Shown here one piece after another: positions 1 through 9,040 of a stretch of DNA of 42,286 nucleotides (within the stretch, counting starts at the first letter, position 1; every line of letters begins with the position of its first letter). The stretch is taken from NCBI GenBank assembly GCA_910589115.1, contig CAJUSB010000015.1, positions 1 through 42,286 on the forward strand. Reading direction: 5' to 3'. Made by a program: the position numbers and the translations under genes. The notes under the pieces were generated by a model, which ran no database searches, was not told the DNA's origin, and was given only the letters and a program-made list of their open reading frames with translations. Origin of the DNA: an uncultured Clostridia bacterium (lineage in GTDB: Bacteria; Bacillota; Clostridia; Oscillospirales; Butyricicoccaceae).

Positions 1-40
1 CGAGAAAGGGAGTCCAGAGGGACAAGTCCCTCTGGCGCTG
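1..40. repeat. Partial intergenic hairpin repeat (copy 1)
   Basis: Bases 14-35 form a perfect 10-bp stem, CCAGAGGGAC paired with GTCCCTCTGG, with a 2-nt AA spacer, flanked by GGAGT and GCGC. The same hairpin with other loops recurs near 12112, 22497, 34765, 34810, 41941 and 41986. The copy may continue beyond the left edge. From 41 to 108 I see only a second GC-rich inverted repeat (about 55-80) and the der ribosome site. Confidence 0.75.
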
Positions 41-108
41 TCTGCGTAAGACCGCGCGCCGCGCAGGCGCGTTAAGCACGAATAGACCCTGAAAAGGAGG
101 AGATTGAT

Positions 109-1431
109 ATGGGAAAGCCTGTTGTCGCGATTGTAGGCAGGCCCAATGTCGGCAAGTCGCAGCTGTTTAACCGGCTCGCCGGGAAGCGGCTTTCAATCGT
201 TGAGGATACGCCAGGCGTCACCCGTGACCGGCTTTATGCCGGTTCCGATTGGCGCGGACGTGATTTTTCCATTATAGATACCGGCGGTATCGAGCCGTCT
301 GCCGATAACGAAATCCTGAAATTTATGCGCTATCAGGCCGAAACGGCAATTCATCACGCAGACGTGATTATCCTGATTACCGATTTGCGTACCGGTATTA
401 CGGCTGCCGATGAGGATGTTGCCACGATGCTGCAAAAGTGCGGGAAGCCAATCGTACTGGCAGTCAATAAGTGCGACCGCCCCGGTGAACCAGATCCGGA
501 TTTTTACGAATTCTATAATCTGGGATTGGGGGAACCTTATGCGATTTCGGCGTTGCATGGCTACGGTATCGGTGAGCTGCTCGATGCGGCCTATGCATAT
601 TTCCCGCCGGAAGAGGAAGGGGAAATTGAGAATGAGCGGATTCGGGTTGCACTGATCGGCAAGCCGAATGTCGGCAAGTCCTCCCTGCTCAACCGGGTGC
701 TGGGGGAGGAACGCGTCATCGTTTCCGATGTAGCAGGGACAACGCGCGACAGCGTAGATGCCGAGCTGGAAAATGAGTTCGGCAAATTCACTTTCATCGA
801 TACGGCGGGTATTCGGAAAAAAAGTAAGGTGGAGGAAAAGATTGAGAAATTCTCAGTCATGCGGTCATTGATGGCGGTCGAGCGTTCCGATGTCTGCGTC
901 ATTATGATCGATGCCTCCGAAGGCGTGACCGAACAGGATACCCGCGTCGCCGGAGAGGCGCACAATGCCGGAAAAGCCTGCATCATTGTCGTAAACAAGT
1001 GGGATTTGGTCGAAAAAGACGGCAAAACAATGAAAGAATATACCCTGCGGGTTCGTGAGGGCCTGGCCTATATGCCATATGCGCCGGTACTGTTTATTTC
1101 AGCATTGAACGGACAGCGGGTCAACCAGCTGTTTGAGCTGGCTGTAAAGGTGTATGAGCAGAACCACCGCCGCATTACGACCGGTCAGCTGAATGCAGTC
1201 CTTTCGGAAGCAACAGCGCGCGTCCAGCCGCCGACCGACAAGGGACGCCGTCTCAAAATCTATTATATGACGCAGGCCAGCACGGCGCCGCCGACCTTTG
1301 TCTGCTTCTGTAATGATGCACGGCTGTTCCATTTCTCCTATCAGCGTTATCTGGAAAATCAGATCCGCGAGGTTTATGGCCTGGAGGGTACGCCGGTGCG
1401 CATGGTTATCCGGCAGCGGGGGGATAAATAG
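109..1431 (+). CDS. der: Ribosome biogenesis GTPase Der (EngA)
   Basis: Der is an essential GTPase with two G domains that helps mature the 50S ribosomal subunit in the cytoplasm. The 440-residue product has the full family layout. G domain 1 has P-loop GRPNVGKS at residues 10-17, then DTGG and NKCD. G domain 2 has GKPNVGKSS near 184, DTAG and NKWD. A KH-like C-terminal domain follows, from about 350. The residue after the first GKS is Gln where Thr or Ser is usual, which does not break the P-loop. The start follows AAGGAGG with 8-nt spacing. It is first in a run with plsY and gpsA; no promoter is visible in the 108 bases before it, so transcription may begin outside the window. Confidence 0.97.
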   Translation: MGKPVVAIVGRPNVGKSQLFNRLAGKRLSIVEDTPGVTRDRLYAGSDWRGRDFSIIDTGGIEPSADNEILKFMRYQAETAIHHADVIILITDLRTGITAADEDVATMLQKCGKPIVLAVNKCDRPGEPDPDFYEFYNLGLGEPYAISALHGYGIGELLDAAYAYFPPEEEGEIENERIRVALIGKPNVGKSSLLNRVLGEERVIVSDVAGTTRDSVDAELENEFGKFTFIDTAGIRKKSKVEEKIEKFSVMRSLMAVERSDVCVIMIDASEGVTEQDTRVAGEAHNAGKACIIVVNKWDLVEKDGKTMKEYTLRVREGLAYMPYAPVLFISALNGQRVNQLFELAVKVYEQNHRRITTGQLNAVLSEATARVQPPTDKGRRLKIYYMTQASTAPPTFVCFCNDARLFHFSYQRYLENQIREVYGLEGTPVRMVIRQRGDK

Positions 1432-1447
1432 CCGTCCTGCTGCCTGT

Positions 1448-1461
1448 CCCCCGTGCGGGGG
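1448..1461 (+). other. Short GC hairpin between der and plsY
   Basis: CCCCC and GGGGG pair around a GTGC loop. There is no T-run after it (TATTTCC follows), so it is at most a weak pause or processing site. plsY begins 34 nt further on. Confidence 0.4.
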
Positions 1462-1495
1462 TATTTCCAGGAACCACGAAAAAGAGGTTTTGAGA

Positions 1496-2134
1496 ATGGA
1501 TTATTTGAAATATCTTGTGATTGCGGCAGCAGCATATTTGTTGGGTTCGCTCAGCTTTTCCATTATCGTCTGCCGCTTTACGACCGGCAAGGATATCCGT
1601 TCCTATGGCAGCGGAAATGCGGGGCTGACCAATTCCTTCCGTGTTTTGGGCGGGCCGAAAACTTTGCTGGTCCTGCTCGGCGATACGGCGAAAGCTGCCG
1701 CAGCCGTATATTTGGGCAGCTGCCTTGCCGGGATGCCCGGGAAGCTGTGTGCAGGGATTTTTGTGATTTTAGGCCATGTGTTCCCGGTTTATTTTGGCTT
1801 CCGCGGTGGAAAAGGGGTATTAGTGGGCGCAACCATGCTGATATTTCTGGACTGGCGCATTTTCCTCGTGGCTTTTGTATTATTTGTTGGTGCGGTGGCT
1901 GTCACCCGGTGGATTTCACTGGGTTCTATTTTGGGTGCGGCCAGCTTTCCGGTTTCCATGCAAGTGCTGTATGGGGACTGGCGGCTGACCGTCGTTGCCG
2001 CACTGATGGGCGGAGCAGTGATCTGGCTGCACCGTTCCAACATCAGCCGGATTTTACACGGCTGTGAAAACCGGTTTACATTTCACGTCAAGCCACAGAT
2101 TACGAAGGAAGAGAAGGAGGAATCTGCCGAATGA
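1496..2134 (+). CDS. plsY: Glycerol-3-phosphate acyltransferase PlsY
   Basis: PlsY is an integral membrane enzyme that moves an acyl group from acyl-phosphate to glycerol 3-phosphate, making lysophosphatidic acid, the first step of phospholipid synthesis in most Gram-positives. The 212-residue product is of normal length and very hydrophobic. It shows the family motifs GSGNAG-T-N near residue 40 and GHVFPVYFGFRGGKGV near 85-100. The ATG at 1496 follows AGAGG with 8-nt spacing; the same frame is open further upstream, inside der, without a ribosome site. Its last bases overlap gpsA by ATGA (2131-2134), so the two are probably translationally coupled. gpsA makes its substrate, and the plsC gene at 26288 would take the next step. 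Confidence 0.95.
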   Translation: MDYLKYLVIAAAAYLLGSLSFSIIVCRFTTGKDIRSYGSGNAGLTNSFRVLGGPKTLLVLLGDTAKAAAAVYLGSCLAGMPGKLCAGIFVILGHVFPVYFGFRGGKGVLVGATMLIFLDWRIFLVAFVLFVGAVAVTRWISLGSILGAASFPVSMQVLYGDWRLTVVAALMGGAVIWLHRSNISRILHGCENRFTFHVKPQITKEEKEESAE

Positions 2135-3144
2135 AGATAACGGTTTTAGGCAGCGGCGGCTGGGGCACCGCCCTCGCAGTGCTGCTGCATGGGAATGGGC
2201 ATGAAGTTACGCTGTGGACTTTTTTCCCAGAGGAGGCAGAGCGCCTTGACAGGCAGCGCATGAATGAAAAGCTGCTGCCCGGCGTAAAGATTCCGGAAGA
2301 GATTGCAGTTACCAGCGACATTTCCTGCGTACAGACGGCGGAGCTGGTTGTGCTGGCTGTACCCAGCTTTGCAATCACATCAACTGCGGAAAGCCTTACA
2401 AAATGGGTACAGCCGGGGACGGTTATCGTCAATGTCGGGAAGGGGCTGGATGCCAAGAACGGATACTGCCGTTTTTCCGAAAGCATTTCCCGCGTATTAG
2501 GGCAGGCGCATCCTGTTGTTGCACTGACCGGCCCGACTCATGCGGAGGAGGTCGGGCGTGGGATTCCGACTGCGATCCTGGCAGCATCTGCTGACCCGGA
2601 TGCCGCTGCGATGGTGCAGGATGTATTTATGCATGACGATTGTTTCAGAGTGTATACCTCCGATGATATCATTGGGGCCGAGCTGGGCGGGGCATTTAAG
2701 AATATTATCGCACTGGGCGCAGGCATTTCGGACGGGCTGGGCCTGGGGGATAATTCCAAGGCGGCTTTCATGACGCGCGGGCTGACGGAGATTGCCCGTT
2801 TGGGTGTTGCGCTTGGTGCGCGTCAAGATACGTTTGCCGGATTGTCCGGCGTTGGCGACCTGATTGTTACCTGTACTTCCATGCATTCCCGCAACCGGCG
2901 GGCCGGGATTCTGATTGGACAAGGCCGGGATGCAAAAACGGCGATGGAAGAGGTCGGCGCTGTTGTAGAGGGGTATTATGCAACAGAGGCAGGATATCAT
3001 CTTGCACAGAAGACCGGTGTTTCGATGCCGATTACAGAAGCCATGTATCGTGTCCTTTACCAAGGCGGAAGCGCCCGCGAAGCCATTTCCCTGCTGATGG
3101 GACGTGAGAAAAAGCGCGAGACTGAAGAACTCTGGATTACGTGA
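2131..3144 (+). CDS. gpsA: NAD(P)-dependent glycerol-3-phosphate dehydrogenase
   Basis: GpsA reduces dihydroxyacetone phosphate to sn-glycerol 3-phosphate for phospholipid synthesis. The 337-residue product starts with the nucleotide-binding motif GSGGWGTALA (7-16). It carries NVGKGL and the catalytic Lys190 in GAFKN, followed by the conserved helix with GLGLGDNSK. The ATG overlaps the plsY stop by 4 nt and has AGGAGG 10 nt upstream. It ends the der-plsY-gpsA run; a strong hairpin follows 11 nt after the stop. Confidence 0.97.
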   Translation: MKITVLGSGGWGTALAVLLHGNGHEVTLWTFFPEEAERLDRQRMNEKLLPGVKIPEEIAVTSDISCVQTAELVVLAVPSFAITSTAESLTKWVQPGTVIVNVGKGLDAKNGYCRFSESISRVLGQAHPVVALTGPTHAEEVGRGIPTAILAASADPDAAAMVQDVFMHDDCFRVYTSDDIIGAELGGAFKNIIALGAGISDGLGLGDNSKAAFMTRGLTEIARLGVALGARQDTFAGLSGVGDLIVTCTSMHSRNRRAGILIGQGRDAKTAMEEVGAVVEGYYATEAGYHLAQKTGVSMPITEAMYRVLYQGGSAREAISLLMGREKKRETEELWIT

Positions 3145-3155
3145 AACCTATCTGA

Positions 3156-3193
3156 AAAGAGCTGCAATGAATGATGTTCCATTGCAGCTCTTT
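3156..3193 (+). terminator. Bidirectional terminator between gpsA and the polysaccharide operon
   Basis: A perfect 14-bp stem (AAAGAGCTGCAATG with CATTGCAGCTCTTT) has a 10-nt loop. It lies just past the gpsA stop on the plus strand and just past the glycosyltransferase stop on the minus strand. On the minus strand TTTTC follows directly, so it can serve both converging transcripts. Confidence 0.85.
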
Positions 3194-3196
3194 CGG

Positions 3197-4312
3197 TTAT
3201 GCGGGGATATAATCGGGGAGAAGCGAGAGGTATTCATTCAGGACGATTGGGAATACCTCGTCAAGACGGTAATGCCGGATATTGGAACCGGCAGCGTCTG
3301 ACAAACGGCGGCAGAGGGACGGGTCTGTAATCAGCCGCTGGATTTGGGCGGCACAGGCAGTGCTGTCGCCATAAGGATATAGCAGGCCGGTTGTCTCGTG
3401 CGATATGAGATCGGTATGCCCTTTCACTGCACTGGCAACGACCGGAAGGCCGGTGTACATTGCCTCCATTACATTGAACGGCATTCCTTCTATCCGGCTG
3501 GATGTAACAGCAGCGGAGGCCACCGCATACCATGATGCCATATCCTGCTGGTGCCCAGGGAAGAGGATACGGTTTTGCAGCCCCAGCGTTTCGGCCAGTG
3601 ATTCACATTCTGTGCGGGTTCTGCCATCTCCGGCCAATACCAGAAATACGTCCTCCGGCAGCTCCGCCAGTGCACGAATCAGAACAGGCTGGCTTTTTCG
3701 GGCAGAAAATTCTGCCGGATAAAGCAGCAGGAAAGCATCTTGTGGGATGCCAAAATCTTTCCTCAGCTCCGGACGGGCAGGGGGACGGTCAAAGCGGGAA
3801 AAATCGACACCAACGCCCGGCACGACGGACACACGCCTGCCTAACTGCCGCTGTGCTGCAAAATGGTAATCCCATTGGTTCATGGTAATCAGCAAATCGG
3901 TTTGGGAGGCTGTCCATTCTTCGGCGGTCAGCAATAGCCTTTGCTTTATGTAAGGGGTTTGCTCGTCAAACAGGTATCCATGCACCATATTGATTAGCGG
4001 CGGACGGTCACGCAGGCCCCAAAGTGCTGCCCGTGTGAAAAATGCCGCAAGCGCAGTATGCGTAATAATCAGGGAGTAGGATTCCTGTTTTATTTTTTCG
4101 CGAAGCATGGCTGCCGCACGAAAATTTTTTGGTGAAGTCATTGATTTTTCGAGCGGCAGGTGGATCACCTCTGACACGTGCGGTACAGAGGCCTTTTCAC
4201 CTCCGCACGCAAGATGAAGCGTCCAGCCCTGCTGTTCAAAATACTGTAAATAAGGCAGATGGAAATTCAAAATATGGGAGTAGGTGGAGGCGGTAAACAG
4301 CAGCTTTTGCAT
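3197..4312 (-). CDS. Glycosyltransferase family 4 (GT-B fold)
   Basis: This is a cytoplasmic, membrane-associated sugar transferase that likely adds a sugar to a lipid-linked surface-polysaccharide precursor. The 371-residue product has the N-terminal acceptor domain and a C-terminal donor domain. The donor domain has LLYPAEFSARK, LAGDGRTR and the EX7E motif (EGMPFNVME, from about residue 275), then GLPVVAS. The ATG at 4312 was chosen because GAGAGGGGG lies 9 nt upstream; an in-frame ATG at 4345 lies inside the preceding gene with no ribosome site. Donor and acceptor sugars cannot be told from the sequence. It is last in the minus-strand polysaccharide unit. Confidence 0.88.
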   Translation of the reverse strand: MQKLLFTASTYSHILNFHLPYLQYFEQQGWTLHLACGGEKASVPHVSEVIHLPLEKSMTSPKNFRAAAMLREKIKQESYSLIITHTALAAFFTRAALWGLRDRPPLINMVHGYLFDEQTPYIKQRLLLTAEEWTASQTDLLITMNQWDYHFAAQRQLGRRVSVVPGVGVDFSRFDRPPARPELRKDFGIPQDAFLLLYPAEFSARKSQPVLIRALAELPEDVFLVLAGDGRTRTECESLAETLGLQNRILFPGHQQDMASWYAVASAAVTSSRIEGMPFNVMEAMYTGLPVVASAVKGHTDLISHETTGLLYPYGDSTACAAQIQRLITDPSLCRRLSDAAGSNIRHYRLDEVFPIVLNEYLSLLPDYIPA

Positions 4313-4328
4313 ATATGATTTCCCCCTC

Positions 4329-5720
4329 TCAGATAAGGCGCTCACTATTCAAAAACTTACCTTTGAAAACTGTCAGAAACAGAATTTTCAGGTCGAACAG
4401 TAAACTCCAGTTTTCGATATAATAGATATCATGTTCAATACGTTCCTTGATGGAGGTATCGCCCCGCAGATCGTTTACCTGTGCCCAGCCAGTAATGCCC
4501 GGACGCACCTGATGTTTGACCATATACAGCGGGATGTCTTCCTTAAACCGGCCCACATGATACGGAATTTCAGGCCGTGGGCCGACAAGGCTCATATCGC
4601 CCTTGAGCACATTGAAGAACTGCGGGAATTCATCTAAGGAACACTTGCGCAGGAATGCACCGAAGCGGGTTTTCCGGTTATCATTCATGTTGCTCCATCC
4701 GGTATCCTGCTGGTTGTTGACCCGCATAGAGCGGAATTTGTACATATAAAACTCTTTTTTATTTCGTCCGACCCGCTTCTGGCTGAAAATAACAGGCCCC
4801 GGTGAAGTCAGTTTCACCCCAAGGGCACATAAAAGCATGATCGGGGAAGTGAACAGGATCAGCAGCAGGGAGCCCAGGATATCAAACGCCCGCTTGCAGA
4901 AAGCGTTCGCCCAGTTGTCAAGAGGAATGCGCCGGATATTCAGCAGCGGAAGCCCATTCAGTTCATCGAACTGGGGAGTAGAAGACATATAACGCGCATA
5001 GGTTGGAATAATAGAGAGCTTCACACCAGCTTTTTCACAGGCCATAATCACCTGCGGCGTCCAGGCATCTTCGTCCGGGTCAACAGCAGAAACAACTTCA
5101 TCCGGTCCATACTGGTCAAGGACGGCATCCAGCTTTGCAATGCTGCCCAGGTAGGTCAGCTGCTGCGGTGTTTCCATCCGGCGCTGGGAAAGATATCCGA
5201 CAGGATGATAGCCCAGCTCACGGTCCATACTGACCGCATCCAGATAGGCTTTTGCAGATTCCCCGCTTCCTAAAATCAGGATGTGCTTTAGATTGTGGCC
5301 GTGCTGCCGGAAATAACGCAGTACCTTGCGCAGTATAATGCGTTTACCGCTCAGGATACTGGAGCTGAGGGTAAAGTAGATAGCCATGGTCAGACGGGAA
5401 TAGTGTACGCCGTGATTGATAAATAACACGCTTAGCAGGATCGCCATATCCAGCATCCCAGCCAGCCAAAGACGGGGAAGCTCCTTTTTCAGCCGGGTCT
5501 TGCGGAAGGACTGATACAGGCCGAAAGAGGCATATGTAAAGAGCTGTGCCGCCGTCAGGAAAATGTCCAGCAGCATGTACTGGGACAGCGGCACAGTGAT
5601 AATACCGTTTGGCAGGACGTAAAACCGGAGCCAGAATGCCACTGGCAGTGACAGGAAAAGGAAGATCCCGTCACTGATGACATGCAGCCGGTTGAACAGC
5701 TGTTGGTTTTCTTTAATCAT
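4329..5720 (-). CDS. Polyprenyl glycosylphosphotransferase (WcaJ/WbaP type)
   Basis: This enzyme starts surface-polysaccharide synthesis by moving a sugar-1-phosphate from its UDP-sugar onto undecaprenyl phosphate at the inner membrane face. The 463-residue product has about four N-terminal membrane helices and a Rossmann-like CoA-binding-type middle (LILGSGESAKAYLDA). A re-entrant or membrane helix sits near 275-300. The C-terminal catalytic domain has KRAFDI, SPGPVIFSQ-RVG, YKFRSM, SLDEFPQ-NVL-GDMS and VGPRPE, all typical of the bacterial sugar transferase family. Its ATG overlaps the polymerase stop by 4 nt (5717-5720). Which sugar it uses is not evident. Confidence 0.92.
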   Translation of the reverse strand: MIKENQQLFNRLHVISDGIFLFLSLPVAFWLRFYVLPNGIITVPLSQYMLLDIFLTAAQLFTYASFGLYQSFRKTRLKKELPRLWLAGMLDMAILLSVLFINHGVHYSRLTMAIYFTLSSSILSGKRIILRKVLRYFRQHGHNLKHILILGSGESAKAYLDAVSMDRELGYHPVGYLSQRRMETPQQLTYLGSIAKLDAVLDQYGPDEVVSAVDPDEDAWTPQVIMACEKAGVKLSIIPTYARYMSSTPQFDELNGLPLLNIRRIPLDNWANAFCKRAFDILGSLLLILFTSPIMLLCALGVKLTSPGPVIFSQKRVGRNKKEFYMYKFRSMRVNNQQDTGWSNMNDNRKTRFGAFLRKCSLDEFPQFFNVLKGDMSLVGPRPEIPYHVGRFKEDIPLYMVKHQVRPGITGWAQVNDLRGDTSIKERIEHDIYYIENWSLLFDLKILFLTVFKGKFLNSERLI

Positions 5721-8020
5721 GTGGCCTCCTGCATTCGTGCGAGGAAGGCCTCATTCTCTGCACTCAGCGTGATGGCGCCAAGGTTTTGCGCATTCCATTC
5801 TTCCCGCATTTGTGCGAGTGCGGAAATCCCTTCCCGGTAGAGTGGTGTGTCTGTTTCATATCGTTCCAGAAGGTTAAACAGTTCCTGCCATGCATTTGAG
5901 CTTGCCGCCATATGAGCAGCGTATTTTTGAGCCATTTCAAAGGCCTGCGCCGGTCTGCCGGTTTCCATATAATATTCTGTCAGGTAAAACGGGGTGGAGT
6001 GTGCATTGCACTTTTCCAGGCTGGCTGCGTAACGGTCGGCTTTTTGACGGGTTTCATCATCGACTTCATTATCAATGGATTTCAGAATATAACTCAGCTT
6101 GTGTTTCGATCCTTCAAAGGCATCCAGCCTTGCGGCTTCCTCATAAGCCTCAAATGTCATCTGTCCGGACATATTCTGTGCTACAACATGACAGCTAAGG
6201 AAAATAGCAAAAACAACCAGCAGGGCGGCCCAGCCTAACAAAATGAATCCGCGTATACGGTCAGTCCGGAAACGCTCCGGGATTGGAATTGCTTCACCAC
6301 AGCAGTCGTTGATCACTGCGAATAGGGCAAAAGCCATCGGTAGATAAACATAGGTGGAAAAGACCATTTCAGTGAGGACATGCCCAGCAAGAAAAATCAG
6401 CGCTGCACCCAGGGCTGGTGCAAGAAGCACTCCCTGCTGGCGAGAAAACCATACGGCAGCCGCCATTGCTGCAAGCATTCCGACGAACAGCAGAAAGCCG
6501 ATAATGCCAGTGTCCTCCAGTGCCTGAATATAGTGATTATGCGCATATCGGGTCGAATAGTAAAAGGTCTGCACACTTCTCAATTCGCTTTCAAAGGAGC
6601 CGAGGCCAAGCCCAACAATCGGGCTGCGGCAGAAAAGTTTAAGTCCGTCTTCAAAGAAAGAAAATCGCTGAATCGCATTTTGGTTTGCGCGGATTCCCTG
6701 CATTCTGTTTGCAATGAAGCCGGGAATTAAACGGTATTTCAGAGGGAGCCGTACAGAACCCGTTTCGTTTTCAAAGGTGACACGTGTTAAGTTGGTCTCA
6801 TCCGCTGCGCTAATGTTAAACCATACGATAATGCTGTCCTCCGGAACGGTGAATGTCACGGAAGCAAGTTCACCCTGATAGAGCAGGGTAGAGGTGTGCA
6901 TGGTGGTATCAGCACGGTTTTGGCTTTCAATCGTAATCTGGGGAGTCCCATCAGATTCAGCTGAAAGGGAATATACTCCGGGAGCGGGGTATGCGGATCG
7001 CCGAAGCGTTTCATTCGGATGAAGTACAATGCTTCCTGTCCAGTTACAGGCGGCAATCAGGAATACTGCGAAAAAGGCAGCCAGTGCGACAGTAAAGGAC
7101 AGAAGCGATTTTGTATGCCCGCTTGCTTTCTTAATGAGCTGGGTCGCAATAAACCGATCAAACAGGCACAGACAGACGGCGCCGAATACCAAGCATACCA
7201 TAGGTACGGGCTGTATACCGTTCCAGGCATGAAAGGACGTTAAGGAAATCGGAAATGCGGCAAGCAGGGTTATAACCAGCGTTTCCAGCATAAGAATCAG
7301 TAACCGGATACGTCGTCCTTTGATTTCCAGCAGGAGATATGCAGGAAAAGCGACTGCGATTGCCAGCAGGGCACCCATGCTGAACGCCAGTACAAAAGCA
7401 AGGGAGGATATAAAAAGGCATACCAAATGGATGGCACGTTCTTTATTTGACTGTGCAGAAGCGGCTAATCCCAGACTGAGCAGGAGACCGATTCCGATTG
7501 TACCGGCAAATACGTTTGGATTGACGAACATGGAGTTTATTCGGACCCCTGGTTCAATTCCCGGCAAATCCCGGTAAACAGAGCTGTACTGCCCTAAAAA
7601 ATTCAAAATGGGAGTGCTGATCAGGCGAGTAGAGATTAAATCAATACTAATAAGGCTTTCCAGTGCCGCAGTGCCTGATAATATGATCGGTATCGTTCGG
7701 CCTTTTTCTTTGCAGAAAGAAAGCAGCAGTAATGCATAGCAGAATGAAACCAGAACCTTCAGGAACTCAAGCAGGGCAAGCCGTCCATTGACGGCGTAAA
7801 AGCAGGAAATACCATCTATCAATACAAAAAGGCTGGTTGCGATAAGCGGCAGTTTAACCTGCTTTTGCAGCTTTGAATAAAATAGGAATATGGCTGAAAG
7901 TGACGCTGCAATCGCCAGCATGGAGGTTCGTTTAATATAAGCCGAAGCGCTCAGGCAGACAATCAGAAAAAAAAGGATTGTTACAACAGACGTTAAAACA
8001 GGTGTTCGTTTTTTTAACAT
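5717..8020 (-). CDS. O-antigen ligase/Wzy-type polysaccharide polymerase
   Basis: The 767-residue product has many membrane helices. Its Wzy/ligase core includes a GLGLGSF turn, then YAHNHYIQALEDTGIIGFLL-type sequence, the usual outside loop of this superfamily. It probably polymerises or ligates repeat units on the outer membrane face. Two additions stand out: a beta-rich, apparently exported insertion of about 90 residues just after the middle helices (near 333-420), and a hydrophilic tail of about 150 residues that looks helical and TPR-like. The start at 8020 has AAAGGTG 7 nt upstream; an ATG at 8026 in the same frame would be too close to it. No good promoter was found directly upstream, so it may be read from the promoter near 9700. 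Confidence 0.85.
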   Translation of the reverse strand: MLKKRTPVLTSVVTILFFLIVCLSASAYIKRTSMLAIAASLSAIFLFYSKLQKQVKLPLIATSLFVLIDGISCFYAVNGRLALLEFLKVLVSFCYALLLLSFCKEKGRTIPIILSGTAALESLISIDLISTRLISTPILNFLGQYSSVYRDLPGIEPGVRINSMFVNPNVFAGTIGIGLLLSLGLAASAQSNKERAIHLVCLFISSLAFVLAFSMGALLAIAVAFPAYLLLEIKGRRIRLLILMLETLVITLLAAFPISLTSFHAWNGIQPVPMVCLVFGAVCLCLFDRFIATQLIKKASGHTKSLLSFTVALAAFFAVFLIAACNWTGSIVLHPNETLRRSAYPAPGVYSLSAESDGTPQITIESQNRADTTMHTSTLLYQGELASVTFTVPEDSIIVWFNISAADETNLTRVTFENETGSVRLPLKYRLIPGFIANRMQGIRANQNAIQRFSFFEDGLKLFCRSPIVGLGLGSFESELRSVQTFYYSTRYAHNHYIQALEDTGIIGFLLFVGMLAAMAAAVWFSRQQGVLLAPALGAALIFLAGHVLTEMVFSTYVYLPMAFALFAVINDCCGEAIPIPERFRTDRIRGFILLGWAALLVVFAIFLSCHVVAQNMSGQMTFEAYEEAARLDAFEGSKHKLSYILKSIDNEVDDETRQKADRYAASLEKCNAHSTPFYLTEYYMETGRPAQAFEMAQKYAAHMAASSNAWQELFNLLERYETDTPLYREGISALAQMREEWNAQNLGAITLSAENEAFLARMQEAT

Positions 8021-8048
8021 TCTCATTCACCTTTCATCAAACAGGAAA

Positions 8049-8100
8049 GCCGCACACCGAACCGCCCGAAATCATTTTCCTGGCGCGTACAGCGTGCGGC
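8049..8100 (-). promoter_or_regulatory. Inverted repeat upstream of the polymerase
   Basis: GCCGCAC (8049-8055) and GTGCGGC (8094-8100) pair across a 38-nt spacer. On the minus strand the structure ends 28 nt before the polymerase start and is followed by TTTCC. It could be an attenuator or simply a spacer hairpin; there is no real T-tract. Confidence 0.4.
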
Positions 8101-8141
8101 CCTTCTCCAAACCCTTCGCCGCCTGGGGTGAAGGGCTGGGA

Positions 8142-8169
8142 GAAAGGCGGGGCCGAAGCCCCTCCTTTC
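8142..8169 (-). terminator. GC-rich hairpin downstream of the secreted protein gene
   Basis: GAAAGG-C-GGGGC pairs with GCCCC-T-CCTTTC. On the minus strand the loop is TTCG, which in RNA is an unusually stable tetraloop, and one mismatch lies mid-stem. It sits 60 nt past the stop of the secreted protein. TCCC follows rather than a T-run, so it may give partial termination or stabilise the 3' end, with readthrough to the polysaccharide genes. Confidence 0.55.
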
Positions 8170-8228
8170 TGAATGCAGTTCATACTATGCATCTGGATAG
8201 ACAGATTACATAGAGTGAAACGGGTGTC

Positions 8229-8993
8229 TTAGCCGATGCGGATCGTTGCGCTGCTGAACAGAGTCAGGGTCAGGTTGCCGTCTGCGAAAACAGCGTCTTC
8301 GATCTCGGTCTCAGTGCCATCGTCAGCTACCTGGAATGCAGAAGCACCCTCAGTTGCAGGAACAGCAACTACCAGGCCGCCCGGGATATCGGTAACAGCC
8401 TTGCCGTCAGCGGCAACCAGAATCTGTATCTTGCCGTCAACAACCTTTGCACTAACCTGAACGTTGGTTGCAGAACCAGCGATTGCAAGCAGGTCAGCGT
8501 TGGAAAGGGTGATGTTTGCAACAGAGCTGGAAACAACCAGGTCTGCACCGGTCTTGGTTGCGAGGTCAACCAGAGCAGCAGCCGGAACGTTGAGGACAAC
8601 TTCGGTTGCGCTGCTGGAAGCAGCAACTTCAAGAACGATAATGTCGCTGTTTGCAGACTGAGTAGCAAGTGAAGCAAGTGCGTCAGCGCTCATGGTAACG
8701 GTAGCAGTAGAGCCGCTCATAGTTGCAGTTACAGCTGTGGAAGCCACAACCTGACCGCTAGCGTTAGTAGTAGTCTGTACAGTAACAGAAGTAGCGGGAG
8801 CAGTAGTAGAGGTAGATTCAGACTTCTCGCCGCGGGTAGGACGATCATCCTCAGTTGCGGAATCAACTGCGCAGTTGAGTTCGCACTTGGTCTCATCGGT
8901 GGTTTCCTTATCATCTGCTGCGATAGCAGCAATCGGCAGCATAGCTGCCACCATACCAAGAACGATAAGCTTGGCAAGCATTTGCTTTTTCAT
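8229..8993 (-). CDS. Small secreted protein with S-layer-type C-terminal beta domain
   Basis: The 254-residue product begins with a clear signal peptide (MKKQ, a hydrophobic core, then AIAA; cleavage near residue 25-26). Next come an acidic stretch with Cys37 and Cys41 and a Ser/Thr-rich linker (about 55-85). The rest alternates short strands with -ADALA-LA-, -AAALVDLA- and -NADLLAIA- turns and ends in -SSATIRIG. That pattern resembles the C-terminal domain of many large clostridial cell-surface proteins, recalled from general experience of such proteins. Here it stands nearly alone, with no S-layer anchor, sortase motif or transmembrane tail. GGAGA lies 10 nt before the ATG. Function is unknown; its place before polysaccharide genes suggests a surface role. 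Confidence 0.8.
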   Translation of the reverse strand: MKKQMLAKLIVLGMVAAMLPIAAIAADDKETTDETKCELNCAVDSATEDDRPTRGEKSESTSTTAPATSVTVQTTTNASGQVVASTAVTATMSGSTATVTMSADALASLATQSANSDIIVLEVAASSSATEVVLNVPAAALVDLATKTGADLVVSSSVANITLSNADLLAIAGSATNVQVSAKVVDGKIQILVAADGKAVTDIPGGLVVAVPATEGASAFQVADDGTETEIEDAVFADGNLTLTLFSSATIRIG

Positions 8994-9040
8994 GATTTCA
9001 AGTCTCCTAAATAGTTTGTATTGATATGAAAATATACTTA

